Positions 18,289-27,969 are shown, counted from the stretch's first letter. The stretch: DNA of 64,000 nt from JBOFDK01 sp051646925 (GCA_051646925.1 JBOFDK010000014.1:11994-75993), one strand, 5' to 3'. The notes: generated from the letters alone by a model not told the origin. Numbers and translations: made by a program.

Positions 18289-21117
18289 ACGTTCTAGTAA
18301 TTTTTTCAAAAAACGTCCTGTATATGAACCTTTTACTTTAACAACTTCTTCTGGTGTACCCGTTGCAATTACTTCTCCACCATATTTTCCACCTTCTGGT
18401 CCAAGGTCAATAATATAATCCGCTGTTTTTATAACATCTAGGTTATGCTCTATAACAACTACTGTATTACCCGTTTCAACTAATTGATTTAAAATGCCTG
18501 TCAATTTATGAACATCTGCAAAATGAAGCCCTGTCGTTGGTTCATCTAGTATATACATAGTTTTTCCTGTACTACGTTTACTAAGTTCTGTAGCTAGTTT
18601 TACACGCTGCGCTTCACCACCTGATAAAGTCGTAGATGGTTGTCCTAATCTAATATATCCAAGTCCTACATCACATAGAGTTTCAAGTTTACGCTTGATT
18701 TTAGGAATATTTTCAAAAAACGAATTACCTTCTTCTACAGTCATATCTAGTACATCAGCAATCGATTTTTCTTTATACTTAACTTCTAGAGTTTCACGGT
18801 TGTAACGTTTTCCTTTACACACTTCACAAGGTACATAAACATCTGGTAAAAAGTGCATTTCAATTTTATTCATACCATCTCCGCGACACGCTTCGCATCG
18901 TCCACCTTTTACGTTAAAACTAAATCTACCTTTTTGATATCCTTTCATTTTTGCTTCTGTTGTAGCCGCAAATACATCTCTTATCATATCAAATACACCT
19001 ACATACGTTGCAGGGTTTGAACGTGGTGTTCTACCTATCGGTGATTGGTCAATATGAATAACTTTATCTAGATTTTCAAGCCCTAGCATTTCTTTGTGTA
19101 TTCCAGGCTTTACTTTTGCACGATTTAAATCTCTTGCTAAACGTTTTAATAAAATTTCATTAATCAGTGTACTTTTACCTGAACCTGATACACCTGTTAT
19201 ACATGTTAATGTACCTAAAGGAATCGTTGCATTAACGTTTTTCAAGTTATTTGCTCTAGCACCTTTAATAATTAATTTATGTCCATTTCCTTTTCTTCTC
19301 TCTTCTGGCACTTCAATTTTCTTGCGACCACTTAAATACGCTCCTGTTTCAGAGTTTTTATTTGCCAAAATCTGTTTTATAGTTCCACTACCTATAATTT
19401 CACCACCATGCTCACCAGCACCTGGACCTATATCTACTATCCAATCTGCCGCATACATCGTATCTTCATCATGCTCTACAACTATAAGTGTATTTCCAAG
19501 ATCACGAAGTCTAATTAACGTTTGAATAAGACGTTCGTTATCTCTTTGATGAAGTCCGATACTTGGCTCATCTAATATATATAATACGCCTACTAATCCC
19601 GAACCAATTTGCGTTGCAAGACGAATACGCTGCGCCTCTCCACCTGATAACGTACTTGCTGAACGAGAAAGCGTTAAATAATCAAGTCCTACATCGACCA
19701 AAAATCCTAGTCTTGCATTAATTTCTTTGAAAATTTGCTCTCCTATTGCTCTTTGTCTATCAGTTAATGTAACTACATCAAAAAATTCTTTTAATTCACC
19801 TATTGAATAGTTCGTTAAATCATTAATATTTTGGTCTCCAACTGTAACAGCTAACGCTTCTGGCTTAAGCCTTGCACCTTTACACTCTTGACATGGTATA
19901 CTCGTCATAAAAGACTCATACTCAGCTTTCATTCCCTCTGATGATGTTTCTTGATATCGTCTTTTTACATTTGCTAATATTCCTTCAAAAGCATAATCAT
20001 ACTGACGTGTTCCATATTCTCCTGAAAAAGTAAATTTAACTTTTTCACCTTTTGTACCATATAAAATCATAGATTGTATACTTTCTGGCAAATCTTCAAA
20101 CGGCGTATCCAAATCAAATTTATATTTTTTCATCAAAGCTTCAAATAATACATATGCATAACTATCTGGATTCGGTAATGACCCCCAACCAATAACAGCT
20201 ATCGCACCTTCTCTTAATGATAATTTGCGATTTGGTATAACAAGGTCTGGATCTACTTCTAAATTTTCACCAAGTCCTGTACACGCTGGGCACGCCCCAA
20301 AAGGATTGTTAAAAGAAAAAAGTCTAGGCTCTATTTCATCAATACTAATTTGGCAATCTGGACATGAAAAACTTTGACTAAAATTAAGTTCTTCTCCATC
20401 TCCTGTAACCGCTACCATTAAACCGCCACTTAATTTCATTACAGTTTCTATTGAATCTGTAAGTCGTTTCTCTATTCCTTCTTTCATTACAAGTCTATCA
20501 ACAACTATATCTATAGAATGTTTTTTCTTTTTGTCTAGTTCAATTTCTTCATCTGCTAAATCAACTATAACACCGTCAATTTTTGCACGTATATATCCTT
20601 GTTTTATCGCCGATTCCAATACTTTTTCATGTTGTCCTTTTCTTCCACGTACAACTGGCGCTAATAACTGAATTTTTGTACGCTCTGGTAACGTCATTAA
20701 CTGGTCAACCATTTGGTCTATAGTTTGTTTTTTTATTTCATGTCCACATTTTGGACAATGAGGAATACCTACTCTAGCAAACAAAAGTCGTACATAATCG
20801 TAAATCTCAGTAACAGTACCTACTGTTGAACGTGGATTACGATTAGTTGTTTTTTGGTCAATAGAAATTGCTGGTGATAACCCTTGTATATTATCTACAT
20901 CAGGTTTTTCCATCTGTCCTAAAAATTGACGTGCATAAGCTGAAAGTGATTCTACATAACGGCGTTGCCCTTCGGCATATATAGTATCAAATGCTAGTGA
21001 TGATTTTCCAGAACCACTAAGTCCTGTAAAAACTATTAGTTGATCACGTTCAAGTTCTAGATTAACATTTTTCAAGTTATGTTCTCTTGCGCCTTGTATT
21101 ATGATTTTATTTTTCAT
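18286..21117 (-). CDS. uvrA: Excinuclease ABC subunit A
   Basis: 943 residues, full length. Two ABC ATPase halves are visible: GLSGSGKSSLAF near residue 31 and GVSGSGKSTLINE near 640, with signatures LSGGEAQR in both. Zinc modules are CPKCGHEIKKQ, CPDCQ...CPACTG and CEACRGDGMNK...CEVCKGKRYN. UvrA scans DNA for helix distortion and loads UvrB. It is 240 bp downstream of uvrB. A TATAAT lies about 50 bp upstream, so it may also have its own promoter. Confidence 0.98.
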   Translation of the reverse strand: MKNKIIIQGAREHNLKNVNLELERDQLIVFTGLSGSGKSSLAFDTIYAEGQRRYVESLSAYARQFLGQMEKPDVDNIQGLSPAISIDQKTTNRNPRSTVGTVTEIYDYVRLLFARVGIPHCPKCGHEIKKQTIDQMVDQLMTLPERTKIQLLAPVVRGRKGQHEKVLESAIKQGYIRAKIDGVIVDLADEEIELDKKKKHSIDIVVDRLVMKEGIEKRLTDSIETVMKLSGGLMVAVTGDGEELNFSQSFSCPDCQISIDEIEPRLFSFNNPFGACPACTGLGENLEVDPDLVIPNRKLSLREGAIAVIGWGSLPNPDSYAYVLFEALMKKYKFDLDTPFEDLPESIQSMILYGTKGEKVKFTFSGEYGTRQYDYAFEGILANVKRRYQETSSEGMKAEYESFMTSIPCQECKGARLKPEALAVTVGDQNINDLTNYSIGELKEFFDVVTLTDRQRAIGEQIFKEINARLGFLVDVGLDYLTLSRSASTLSGGEAQRIRLATQIGSGLVGVLYILDEPSIGLHQRDNERLIQTLIRLRDLGNTLIVVEHDEDTMYAADWIVDIGPGAGEHGGEIIGSGTIKQILANKNSETGAYLSGRKKIEVPEERRKGNGHKLIIKGARANNLKNVNATIPLGTLTCITGVSGSGKSTLINEILLKRLARDLNRAKVKPGIHKEMLGLENLDKVIHIDQSPIGRTPRSNPATYVGVFDMIRDVFAATTEAKMKGYQKGRFSFNVKGGRCEACRGDGMNKIEMHFLPDVYVPCEVCKGKRYNRETLEVKYKEKSIADVLDMTVEEGNSFFENIPKIKRKLETLCDVGLGYIRLGQPSTTLSGGEAQRVKLATELSKRSTGKTMYILDEPTTGLHFADVHKLTGILNQLVETGNTVVVIEHNLDVIKTADYIIDLGPEGGKYGGEVIATGTPEEVVKVKGSYTGRFLKKLLER

Positions 21118-21283
21118 TTTCTTTCCTCTTTTTTATATTTTATTTTCATTCCTAAATTATAACACCTAATTAATACATCTTCATTATATCGCAGTTTATT
21201 TTTTTACAAATTCACATTTTTGATTTTATATTTCAAAAAATCTTATTTGCCTTATTTTTTTCATGAGCTTATTTTAAACATAA

Positions 21284-21320
21284 CAAAACCTTGCTATACA
21301 TTATTATTAGCAAGGTTTTG
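21284..21320 (-). terminator. Hairpin downstream of uvrB
   Basis: CAAAACCTTGCTA (21284-21296) pairs with TAGCAAGGTTTTG (21308-21320). The U-run on the minus strand is short, so partial read-through into uvrA is likely. Confidence 0.7.
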
Positions 21321-21357
21321 AATTTTTTTATTTTTCAATAGGAATTAAGTAGTTTAT

Positions 21358-23343
21358 TTAATGCGAAGCAAGTAATTTTTTTAATGTTATAAGTGTATCT
21401 CTAAGCTCTGCTGCACGTTCAAATTGTAACTCTGTAGCTGCTTTTTTCATATCTTTCTCAACTTGCTTTACTGCTTTTTCTAATTCTTCACGATTCATAG
21501 ATTCTGGGTCTTTATCTTTGAAACAGTTTGTATCTTTATGTTTGTTTTTCGTTGCTATAATTAAATCACGTATTTCTTTTTTTATTGTTTCAGGTGTTAT
21601 ACCATGTGCTGTATTATAATCCATTTGTATTTGCCTACGTCTATTTGTTTCTGAAATAGCCGCCTCCATTGACCTTGTCACTCTATCTCCATACATAATT
21701 ACATGGCCTTCTGAATTACGTGCTGCTCGCCCTATCGTCTGAATTAAAGATGTTTCAGAACGTAAAAAACCTTCTTTATCTGCATCTAAAATAGCTACTA
21801 ACGCTACTTCTGGTATATCAAGCCCTTCTCTTAGCAAGTTAATTCCAACTAGTACATCAAATACACCAAGTCTTAAATCTCGAACAATTTCAATACGTTC
21901 TAACGTTACTATATCTGAATGAAGGTACTTTACCTTTATTCCCATTTCACGCAAGTAGTCTGTTAAATCTTCTGACATACGCTTTGTTAACGTTGTTACA
22001 AGTATTTTGTCCCCTTTTTCTATCGACTTGTTAATTTCATGTAGCAAGTTATCTATTTGACCTTCTACTGGTCTAACTTCAATTTCAGGATCTAGTAGTC
22101 CTGTTGGACGAATCAACTGTTCTGCACATATTAAAGAATGTTCTAGTTCATATTGAGACGGCGTTGCTGATACGTATAAAATTTGGTTCATCTTCTCTTC
22201 AAATTCATCAAACTGAAGTGGTCTGTTGTCCATAGCTGATGGAAGTCTAAAACCATAATCTACAAGTGTTTTTTTTCTAGCTTGATCCCCATTATACATT
22301 GCCCTTATTTGAGGTACTGTAATATGTGATTCATCAACGATAATCAAATAATCATCTGGAAAATAATCCATAAGCGTAAATGGTGTACTACCTTCTTCTC
22401 TTCCTGATAAATGACGTGAGTAATTTTCTACCCCTGAACAATATCCCATCTCTCTTAACATCTCAATATCAAAATTTGTACGTTGTCCTAGTCGTTGCAT
22501 CTCAAGTAATTTATCTTCTTCTTTTAATTCTTGTAGTCTTTCCTCAAGTTCTTTTTCAATTCTATCAATAGCCGCTTCCATCTTATCTGGACTAATAGCA
22601 TAATGCGATGCTGGAAAAATAGCTACATGTTCACGATAACCAAGTACTTGTCCTGTAAGTGGATCTATCTCTGCAATACGATCAATTTCATCACCAAAAA
22701 ATTCAACACGTACTGCTTTTTCTGATTCCCCTGCCGGAATAATCTCTACTGTATCCCCGCGTACACGAAATGTACCACGCTGAAAATCAGCATCATTACG
22801 TCCATACTGTATTTGGATAAGTTTGCGAAGTACATCATCTCTATCAAGTTCCATACCTTCACGAATGGATAACACTTGCTCTGCATAATCTACGGGGTCA
22901 CCAAGACCATATATACAAGATACACTGGCAACTATAATAACATCTCTTCTCTCTGATAATGACGCTGTTGCGGAGTGACGTAATTTATCTATTTCTTCAT
23001 TAACACTAGAATCTTTTTCTATATAAGTATCACTTTGTGCCACATAAGCTTCTGGCTGATAATAATCATAATATGATACAAAATACTCAACTGCGTTGTT
23101 TGGAAAAAACTCTTTGAACTCACTATATAGCTGCGCTGCTAACGTCTTGTTATGAGCTATAATTAACGTCGGTTTTTGAACTTTTTCTATAATATTAGCC
23201 ATAGTAAACGTTTTTCCTGAACCTGTAACACCGACTAACGTTTGATATGTGTTTTTCTTTTCTATGCTATTTACTAATTTTTCAATAGCTTTTGGTTGAT
23301 CACCTGTCGGTTTATAATTAGATTCAATCTGAAATAACGGCAT
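21358..23343 (-). CDS. uvrB: Excinuclease ABC subunit B
   Basis: 661 residues, full length. The N-terminus holds the P-loop GVTGSGKT (about 39-46), followed by the beta-hairpin region (YYDYYQPEAY), DESH in the Walker B position, ATPSQYE, and the helicase motifs GINLLREGLDIPE and QTIGRAARN. The C-terminal UVR motif for UvrC contact is ELEKAVKQVEKDMKKA... UvrB is the lesion-verifying helicase of excision repair. It is expressed from a duplicated promoter upstream (23377-23464). Confidence 0.98.
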   Translation of the reverse strand: MPLFQIESNYKPTGDQPKAIEKLVNSIEKKNTYQTLVGVTGSGKTFTMANIIEKVQKPTLIIAHNKTLAAQLYSEFKEFFPNNAVEYFVSYYDYYQPEAYVAQSDTYIEKDSSVNEEIDKLRHSATASLSERRDVIIVASVSCIYGLGDPVDYAEQVLSIREGMELDRDDVLRKLIQIQYGRNDADFQRGTFRVRGDTVEIIPAGESEKAVRVEFFGDEIDRIAEIDPLTGQVLGYREHVAIFPASHYAISPDKMEAAIDRIEKELEERLQELKEEDKLLEMQRLGQRTNFDIEMLREMGYCSGVENYSRHLSGREEGSTPFTLMDYFPDDYLIIVDESHITVPQIRAMYNGDQARKKTLVDYGFRLPSAMDNRPLQFDEFEEKMNQILYVSATPSQYELEHSLICAEQLIRPTGLLDPEIEVRPVEGQIDNLLHEINKSIEKGDKILVTTLTKRMSEDLTDYLREMGIKVKYLHSDIVTLERIEIVRDLRLGVFDVLVGINLLREGLDIPEVALVAILDADKEGFLRSETSLIQTIGRAARNSEGHVIMYGDRVTRSMEAAISETNRRRQIQMDYNTAHGITPETIKKEIRDLIIATKNKHKDTNCFKDKDPESMNREELEKAVKQVEKDMKKAATELQFERAAELRDTLITLKKLLASH

Positions 23344-23376
23344 AATAACACGCTCCTTTTTATCTTATGTATATTG

Positions 23377-23464
23377 ATTATAATAAAATAACGTTCGTAA
23401 TCAATTTAGTTTTATACTTTATTATAATAAAATAACGTTCGTAATCAATATAGTTTTATATTTT
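23377..23464 (-). promoter_or_regulatory. Tandemly duplicated 44-bp unit carrying two uvrB promoters
   Basis: Units 23377-23420 and 23421-23464 differ at only two positions. On the minus strand each holds TTGATT, a 16-bp spacer and TATAAT: -35 at 23399-23404 and -10 at 23377-23382 in the proximal copy, -35 at 23443-23448 and -10 at 23421-23426 in the distal one. The proximal -10 lies 34 bp before the uvrB ATG. Each spacer contains CGAACGTT, half of a possible LexA site. Confidence 0.8.
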
Positions 23465-23471
23465 ATTCAAT

Positions 23472-23515
23472 AAAAAGGTCACTAGTAACATTTTATTTAC
23501 TAGTAACCTTTTTTA
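23472..23515 (-). terminator. Intrinsic terminator upstream of uvrB promoters
   Basis: An AAAAAGGT-ACTAGTAA arm pairs with TTACTAGTA-ACCTTTTTT with one wobble pair. It has T-runs on both strands and would end transcripts from the small 23544 gene. Confidence 0.85.
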
Positions 23516-23543
23516 TCAACCGTTTTAGCGGTTATGAACTATC

Positions 23544-23672
23544 TTATTTCTTTTTTGCTTTACTTTTTTTGCCTTTACATGAACATTCGCAATTTTGCGC
23601 TTCTTCTACTTTGCTTACTGCCTCATTAAGTGTTCCACATTCCATGTTTTTTGCTTTGTTTTTTTTGCTCAT
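23544..23672 (-). CDS. 42-residue Lys-rich small protein with four cysteines
   Basis: This short ORF reads MSKKNKAKNMECG at the start, then an amphipathic segment (LNEAVSKVEEA), then CECSCKGKK and a Lys-rich tail. The four cysteines (one near residue 12 and three in CECSC) suggest metal binding. A strong AAGGAG lies 8 nt before the ATG and a terminator follows about 30 bp after the stop, so it is a complete expression unit. I recognise no family. It sits between the DUF1540 protein and uvrB; the shared Cys-rich character suggests a link with the former, but that is inference. Confidence 0.75.
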   Translation of the reverse strand: MSKKNKAKNMECGTLNEAVSKVEEAQNCECSCKGKKSKAKKK

Positions 23673-23710
23673 TGTAGTTTTCTCCTTAGATGTCTTTAGT
23701 TTCGTTCTAA

Positions 23711-23770
23711 TACTGCTCTAGTACTGTTTCAGTATTAATATACTGTTCTAGTACTATTTCATTATTAATA
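23711..23770. repeat. Tandem direct repeat, two 30-bp units
   Basis: Units 23711-23740 and 23741-23770 both start TACTG and end TATTAATA, with three substitutions. They lie between the 42-residue gene and the DUF1540 gene. Confidence 0.85.
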
Positions 23771-23799
23771 CGATTTTCAAATTTTTGTTCTAGTGTTAT

Positions 23800-24102
23800 T
23801 TATTGATGACAATAACTTCCACAATTAGTATCTTTGCTATTATTAGCTCCCATACCAGTCATATTAATGCTTTGTGCCTGACATTCACTGTTTTCATTGT
23901 GTGCACAATCAATTGCGTGGCAATCCACGATTGTTTCTAACTGTGCTGTTTCTACTAAGTTACATACACCTGCAAACTCTGTAAAATCAGTACAACATGT
24001 GTTTTCTGAACTTGCGACACCTGAAACATCGATTTTACTTCTGCAACAGCATCCTTCAGAATTATTAGCACAATTTGTTACTGAACAATTTAAACTAGTC
24101 AT
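23800..24102 (-). CDS. Cys-rich protein with two DUF1540 domains
   Basis: 100 residues with two copies of the DUF1540 pattern, one per half (LNCSVTNCANN...GCCCRSKIDVSG and VDCHAIDCAHN...CQAQSINMTG), each ending in a cysteine-containing tail. About fifteen cysteines suggest a small metal-binding protein. DUF1540 proteins are common in spore-forming Firmicutes and their role is not established. AAAGGAGG precedes the ATG. The next gene upstream is a ZIP metal transporter, about 65 bp away. Confidence 0.88.
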   Translation of the reverse strand: MTSLNCSVTNCANNSEGCCCRSKIDVSGVASSENTCCTDFTEFAGVCNLVETAQLETIVDCHAIDCAHNENSECQAQSINMTGMGANNSKDTNCGSYCHQ

Positions 24103-24169
24103 CGTTATGTCCTCCTTTATTTAATTTACTGAACAAAGTTAGTATTACTCATTTAAAAATTTTTATGCA

Positions 24170-24898
24170 TCATCCCATCATAAACATTCCGATTACTAGT
24201 CCTATAATCGTTGCAACAGTAGTCATTCTGCCATTCCAAATTTTTCGTGATTCAGGTAATAACTCATCACATACGATATATAAAACAATACCTGCCGCTC
24301 CTCCTAATGCAAATGCAATTAATCCTGCTGCTACTTGGCTAAGTAAATATCCAGCTATTGCACCAACACCCATAATTCCTGCTAACATAATAGGAATCAT
24401 ACATAACGTCTTTCTACTTGTTTTGGCAAAACATAGCGGAATAGCTAATGCAATCGCCTCTGGAATACTATGTATACAAACTACTATTAAAAATTTCATT
24501 ATCGTATCAGGGGCAGTTAATGCTAACGTCCCTATAGCAAATCCTTCTGGAATATTATGTAGTGCTATTCCTATTACTAATACTATACCCGTTCCTATAG
24601 TTCCTTTATTTTGTACTTTCATTTTTTTCACTACAATTGCTACAAAATCTTCTAGTAATAAGCCCATTAATAGGCCTGATGCTATTCCTAGCAAAACTAA
24701 CCAATTATTATTAAACGACATTGCCTCTGGTAATATATCAAAACATATCATCGCAATCATAATTCCAGACGTCCCACCAAATAACATACCTAACAATCGT
24801 TTATCTTTTATATGAAATAAACAAAGTAACATAATACCTATTGCCACACCTATTCCTTCTGCCAAAAATGCTAAAAATCCTATATATATAGCACTCAT
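24170..24898 (-). CDS. ZIP-family divalent metal transporter
   Basis: 242 residues, eight predicted helices. The two metal-site motifs of the ZIP family are present: LHNIPEGFAIG in helix 4 and IHSIPEAIALA in helix 5. The family imports zinc and other divalent metals across the membrane. The start is taken at the ATG reading MSAIYIGF (24898), since the Shine-Dalgarno-like GGGGGGTGAGG lies just before it; an upstream in-frame ATG would add eleven non-hydrophobic residues. It is followed by the DUF1540 gene. Confidence 0.92.
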   Translation of the reverse strand: MSAIYIGFLAFLAEGIGVAIGIMLLCLFHIKDKRLLGMLFGGTSGIMIAMICFDILPEAMSFNNNWLVLLGIASGLLMGLLLEDFVAIVVKKMKVQNKGTIGTGIVLVIGIALHNIPEGFAIGTLALTAPDTIMKFLIVVCIHSIPEAIALAIPLCFAKTSRKTLCMIPIMLAGIMGVGAIAGYLLSQVAAGLIAFALGGAAGIVLYIVCDELLPESRKIWNGRMTTVATIIGLVIGMFMMG

Positions 24899-24973
24899 CA
24901 CCTCACCCCCCTTTTGCACTATATGAAACATGTACTATTTTTTAGAACAAAAAATAAATAAATAAAAAAAACA

Positions 24974-25016
24974 AAAAATAAGGTATCTATCATATTGATA
25001 GATACCTTATTTTTTA
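24974..25016 (-). terminator. Intrinsic terminator of prfA
   Basis: AATAAGGTATCTATCA pairs perfectly with TGATAGATACCTTATT around a 3-nt loop, with A/T runs on both sides. It closes the rho-prfA cluster. Confidence 0.92.
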
Positions 25017-25043
25017 TATATAACAAATTAAAATTTATAAGTA

Positions 25044-26120
25044 TTATTCGTTTGTTACAAATTTTAATTTTTCAGTTTGGTCTACTGTTATAAGTGTTGA
25101 AATAATTTCTTCTACATCACCATCTAAAATACTATCTAGTCTATGCAAAGTAAGTCCTATACGATGGTCTGTTACTCGCCCTTGTGGGAAGTTATACGTA
25201 CGAATACGTTCACTACGATCCCCCGTACCTACTTGACTTTTCTTCTCTGCCGCTATTTCTGCATGTTGTTTTGCACACTCTGCATCATATAGTTTCGCAC
25301 GAAGTACTTTGATTGCTTTTTCTTTATTTTTCAACTGTGATTTTTCATCTTGACATGATACTACAATTCCTGATGGTAAGTGAGTTACACGAACCGCTGA
25401 ATCTGTAGTATTTACACTTTGTCCACCATTTCCTGATGATCTAAATACGTCAATTCTTAAATCATTTAAATTAAGGTCAACGTCAACTTCTTCCGCTTCT
25501 GGTAAAACTGCTACTGTTACTGTTGAAGTATGGATACGCCCACTTGACTCTGTTGAAGGAATACGCTGAACACGGTGAACTCCACTTTCGTATTTAAGTT
25601 TAGAATAAGCACCTTGTCCTTTAATCATAAAAATAACTTCTTTATAACCACCTATACCGTTTTCATTTACATCCATTAATTCTACTTTCCACTTATTACT
25701 TTCTGCATAATAGCTATACATACGGTATAAGTCAGCTGCAAATAATGCGGCCTCATCACCACCTGCACCACCACGAATTTCTACGATAACGTTTTTATCA
25801 TCGTTAGGGTCTTTTGGTAGAAGTAACAGTTTAAGTTCATTTTCTAAAGGCTCAATCTGCTTTCTATTTTCTGAAAGCTCTTCTTTAACAAGGTCTTTAA
25901 AATCCTCGTCCATTCCACCTTCTTCTAGCATCATAAGTGCTTCTTCAACTGCATCAACTTTTTGTTTATATTCTTGATACTTTTCTACAATAGGTCTTAA
26001 TTCACTATGCTCTCGCATAAGTTTTTGCCACTTTGGCTGGTCTGCAATAACTTCAGGATCACTGATTAAATCAGCAATGTTTTCAAATTTAACTGCTAAT
26101 TCTTCGATTTGTTGAAACAT
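25044..26120 (-). CDS. prfA: Peptide chain release factor 1
   Basis: 358 residues. The codon-recognition tripeptide is PST (188-190), in the PxT position of RF1, and GGQ is at 232-234 in SSGNGGQSVN. It releases peptides at UAA and UAG. It lies 27 bp after prmC, whose product methylates the GGQ glutamine. It is the last gene of the conserved rho-rpmE-DUF1385-prmC-prfA cluster and ends in a strong terminator. Confidence 0.98.
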   Translation of the reverse strand: MFQQIEELAVKFENIADLISDPEVIADQPKWQKLMREHSELRPIVEKYQEYKQKVDAVEEALMMLEEGGMDEDFKDLVKEELSENRKQIEPLENELKLLLLPKDPNDDKNVIVEIRGGAGGDEAALFAADLYRMYSYYAESNKWKVELMDVNENGIGGYKEVIFMIKGQGAYSKLKYESGVHRVQRIPSTESSGRIHTSTVTVAVLPEAEEVDVDLNLNDLRIDVFRSSGNGGQSVNTTDSAVRVTHLPSGIVVSCQDEKSQLKNKEKAIKVLRAKLYDAECAKQHAEIAAEKKSQVGTGDRSERIRTYNFPQGRVTDHRIGLTLHRLDSILDGDVEEIISTLITVDQTEKLKFVTNE

Positions 26121-26147
26121 GATTCACCTCATCATTGTTTTATTATT

Positions 26148-27032
26148 TTATTTTTTTGTGCCTATAACGACACGATTTCTATTTGCTAAATCTTTTATTA
26201 CGCGAATATTTTCATATCCACATTCACTCAGCATTTGACTTACATCCTCGCCTTGTGCACATCCTATTTCATATGCTAATAATCCGCCTGATTTGAGCCA
26301 CACTAGCGACTCTTTTGTGATTTTTCTATAAAAGCTTAATCCATCACCTTCATCAGTTAATGCTTTTCTAGGCTCATATCCTTTAACTTCTTCCATCAAT
26401 TCTATGCACTCTTTTGACGTGATGTATGGAGGGTTAGACACTACTAAGTCTAAACTCTCCACTTCTCCTTTGTAATTGGCAAATACATCACTTTCTAGCA
26501 ATGTAATAACGTCTGTTAAGTTATGATTATCAATATTTTTTTGTGCAACTTCTAATGCACTATTACATATATCAATTGCTGTTAACTTAATGTCTTTTAT
26601 TTCATGTGCTAGCGAAATACTAATACAGCCTGAGCCTACGCCAATTTCTACACCTTGATGTAATTTATTATTTTTACTATATTCCGTAATAACTTCAATT
26701 AACGTTTCTGTGTCTTGTCTTGGAATCAAAACACGCTCGTCTACATAAAAATCATAGCCCATAAATGACTGTTCTTTTGTAATATACTGAAGCGGCATTC
26801 CTTGTGCACGTTTAGCAATCAAAAATAAATATGACTGCACCAGATGATCTGCTACACACTCTTCACCAACTAATAATAATTTGGCTTGATCGCATTCCAA
26901 AAGATACATTGCTAGTAATCTCGAATCAATAATCGCATCATTTTTTTTGTAAGCTTCTAAAATTTCACGACCTTGCCTAATAAGTTGATTAACTGTTACA
27001 GATGCCACATTCTTTTGTTTGTTCGGTTTCAT
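26148..27032 (-). CDS. prmC: Release factor glutamine methyltransferase
   Basis: 294 residues. The SAM-binding GVEIGVGSGCIS begins at 127 and the catalytic NPPY is at 200-203, after an N-terminal helical domain. PrmC methylates the Gln of the GGQ motif in RF1 and RF2. The start at 27032 overlaps the end of the upstream gene by 44 bp but has a good AAAGGAG 9 nt before it, so the overlap is probably real and translation may be coupled. Confidence 0.95.
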   Translation of the reverse strand: MKPNKQKNVASVTVNQLIRQGREILEAYKKNDAIIDSRLLAMYLLECDQAKLLLVGEECVADHLVQSYLFLIAKRAQGMPLQYITKEQSFMGYDFYVDERVLIPRQDTETLIEVITEYSKNNKLHQGVEIGVGSGCISISLAHEIKDIKLTAIDICNSALEVAQKNIDNHNLTDVITLLESDVFANYKGEVESLDLVVSNPPYITSKECIELMEEVKGYEPRKALTDEGDGLSFYRKITKESLVWLKSGGLLAYEIGCAQGEDVSQMLSECGYENIRVIKDLANRNRVVIGTKK

Positions 27033-27939
27033 AATCCAAAACTCCTTTAACTGCAGTTATTGCTACTTCAATTTGTTCATCATCAGGTTCTAATGTAGTG
27101 AATTTTTTTTGAAGCCACATACCTGGCGAGCTTAACAAATTGGCAATTTTGTTATCTGGTGATTTTCTTGCCCAACGTATAAACTCATATGAAATACCTG
27201 CTATAACAGGAACCATAACTATTCTTATTACTATTCTTAACCATAATATTTGTGTAGTAAATACACTAAATACTAGTATACTAACTATCATAACTACAAA
27301 TAAAAAGCTTGTACCACAACTTTTATGCAGCCTTGTACATTCCCTTACATTTTCAACTGTAAGTTCTTTGTCTTGTTCCAAACAATTTATTGTTTTATGT
27401 TCTGCCCCATGATATTGAAATGTTCTTTGTATATCTTTCATTTTACTAACGAGTTTCATATATGCTAAGAAAATAATGATACGAATAGCACCTTCAATTA
27501 AGTTTTGAAAAAATGAAGACGGTACAACTGTTTTGAATAATCTACTAATTAACATAGGTAAAATCATAAATATACCAATTGATAGTATGAAAGAAATAGC
27601 CATCGTAATACCTAATATGATTTTTTCTGCTTTTTCTCCTAGTTTTTCATTAAGCCAGACCTCAAATTTACCCGCTTCTTCTTCCTCTTCTTCTTCACCA
27701 AATAATTCAGCTGAAAAAGTTAATGTTTTAATACCTAAAATAAGTGATTCTAAAAAGACTGCCATACCCCTTAGTATAGGCACTCTGAAAATTTTGTATT
27801 TATCAAACAAACTCTGTGTTTTTTTAACTTCTGTTTCTATTTCTTTATTTGCTTTTCGGACTGAAACAGCGTAACATGTTCGGCCCTTCATCATAACGCC
27901 TTCAATAACGGCTTGTCCGCCAATATCTACTCTTGCCAA
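26989..27939 (-). CDS. DUF1385 membrane protein (YqhQ-like)
   Basis: 316 residues matching DUF1385: GGQAVIEGVMMKGR at the N-terminus, YHGAEHKTINCLE near 180, and RLHKSCGTSFLF. Four or five transmembrane helices are predicted between about 110 and 260. The function is unknown. The conserved linkage with prmC, prfA and rpmE in Clostridia suggests a role related to translation or the envelope. The start codon is TTG (27939), with AAGGGGGG seven nt before it. It overlaps prmC by 44 bp. Confidence 0.9.
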   Translation of the reverse strand: MARVDIGGQAVIEGVMMKGRTCYAVSVRKANKEIETEVKKTQSLFDKYKIFRVPILRGMAVFLESLILGIKTLTFSAELFGEEEEEEEAGKFEVWLNEKLGEKAEKIILGITMAISFILSIGIFMILPMLISRLFKTVVPSSFFQNLIEGAIRIIIFLAYMKLVSKMKDIQRTFQYHGAEHKTINCLEQDKELTVENVRECTRLHKSCGTSFLFVVMIVSILVFSVFTTQILWLRIVIRIVMVPVIAGISYEFIRWARKSPDNKIANLLSSPGMWLQKKFTTLEPDDEQIEVAITAVKGVLDYETEQTKECGICNS

Positions 27940-27969
27940 TACATTACCCCCCTTGATTTTACATATAAT

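Noticed and set aside
23377..23464. Canonical LexA box in the uvrB promoter
   Set aside because: Only the CGAAC half is present; the other half does not match GTTYG, so a true SOS box is not claimed.
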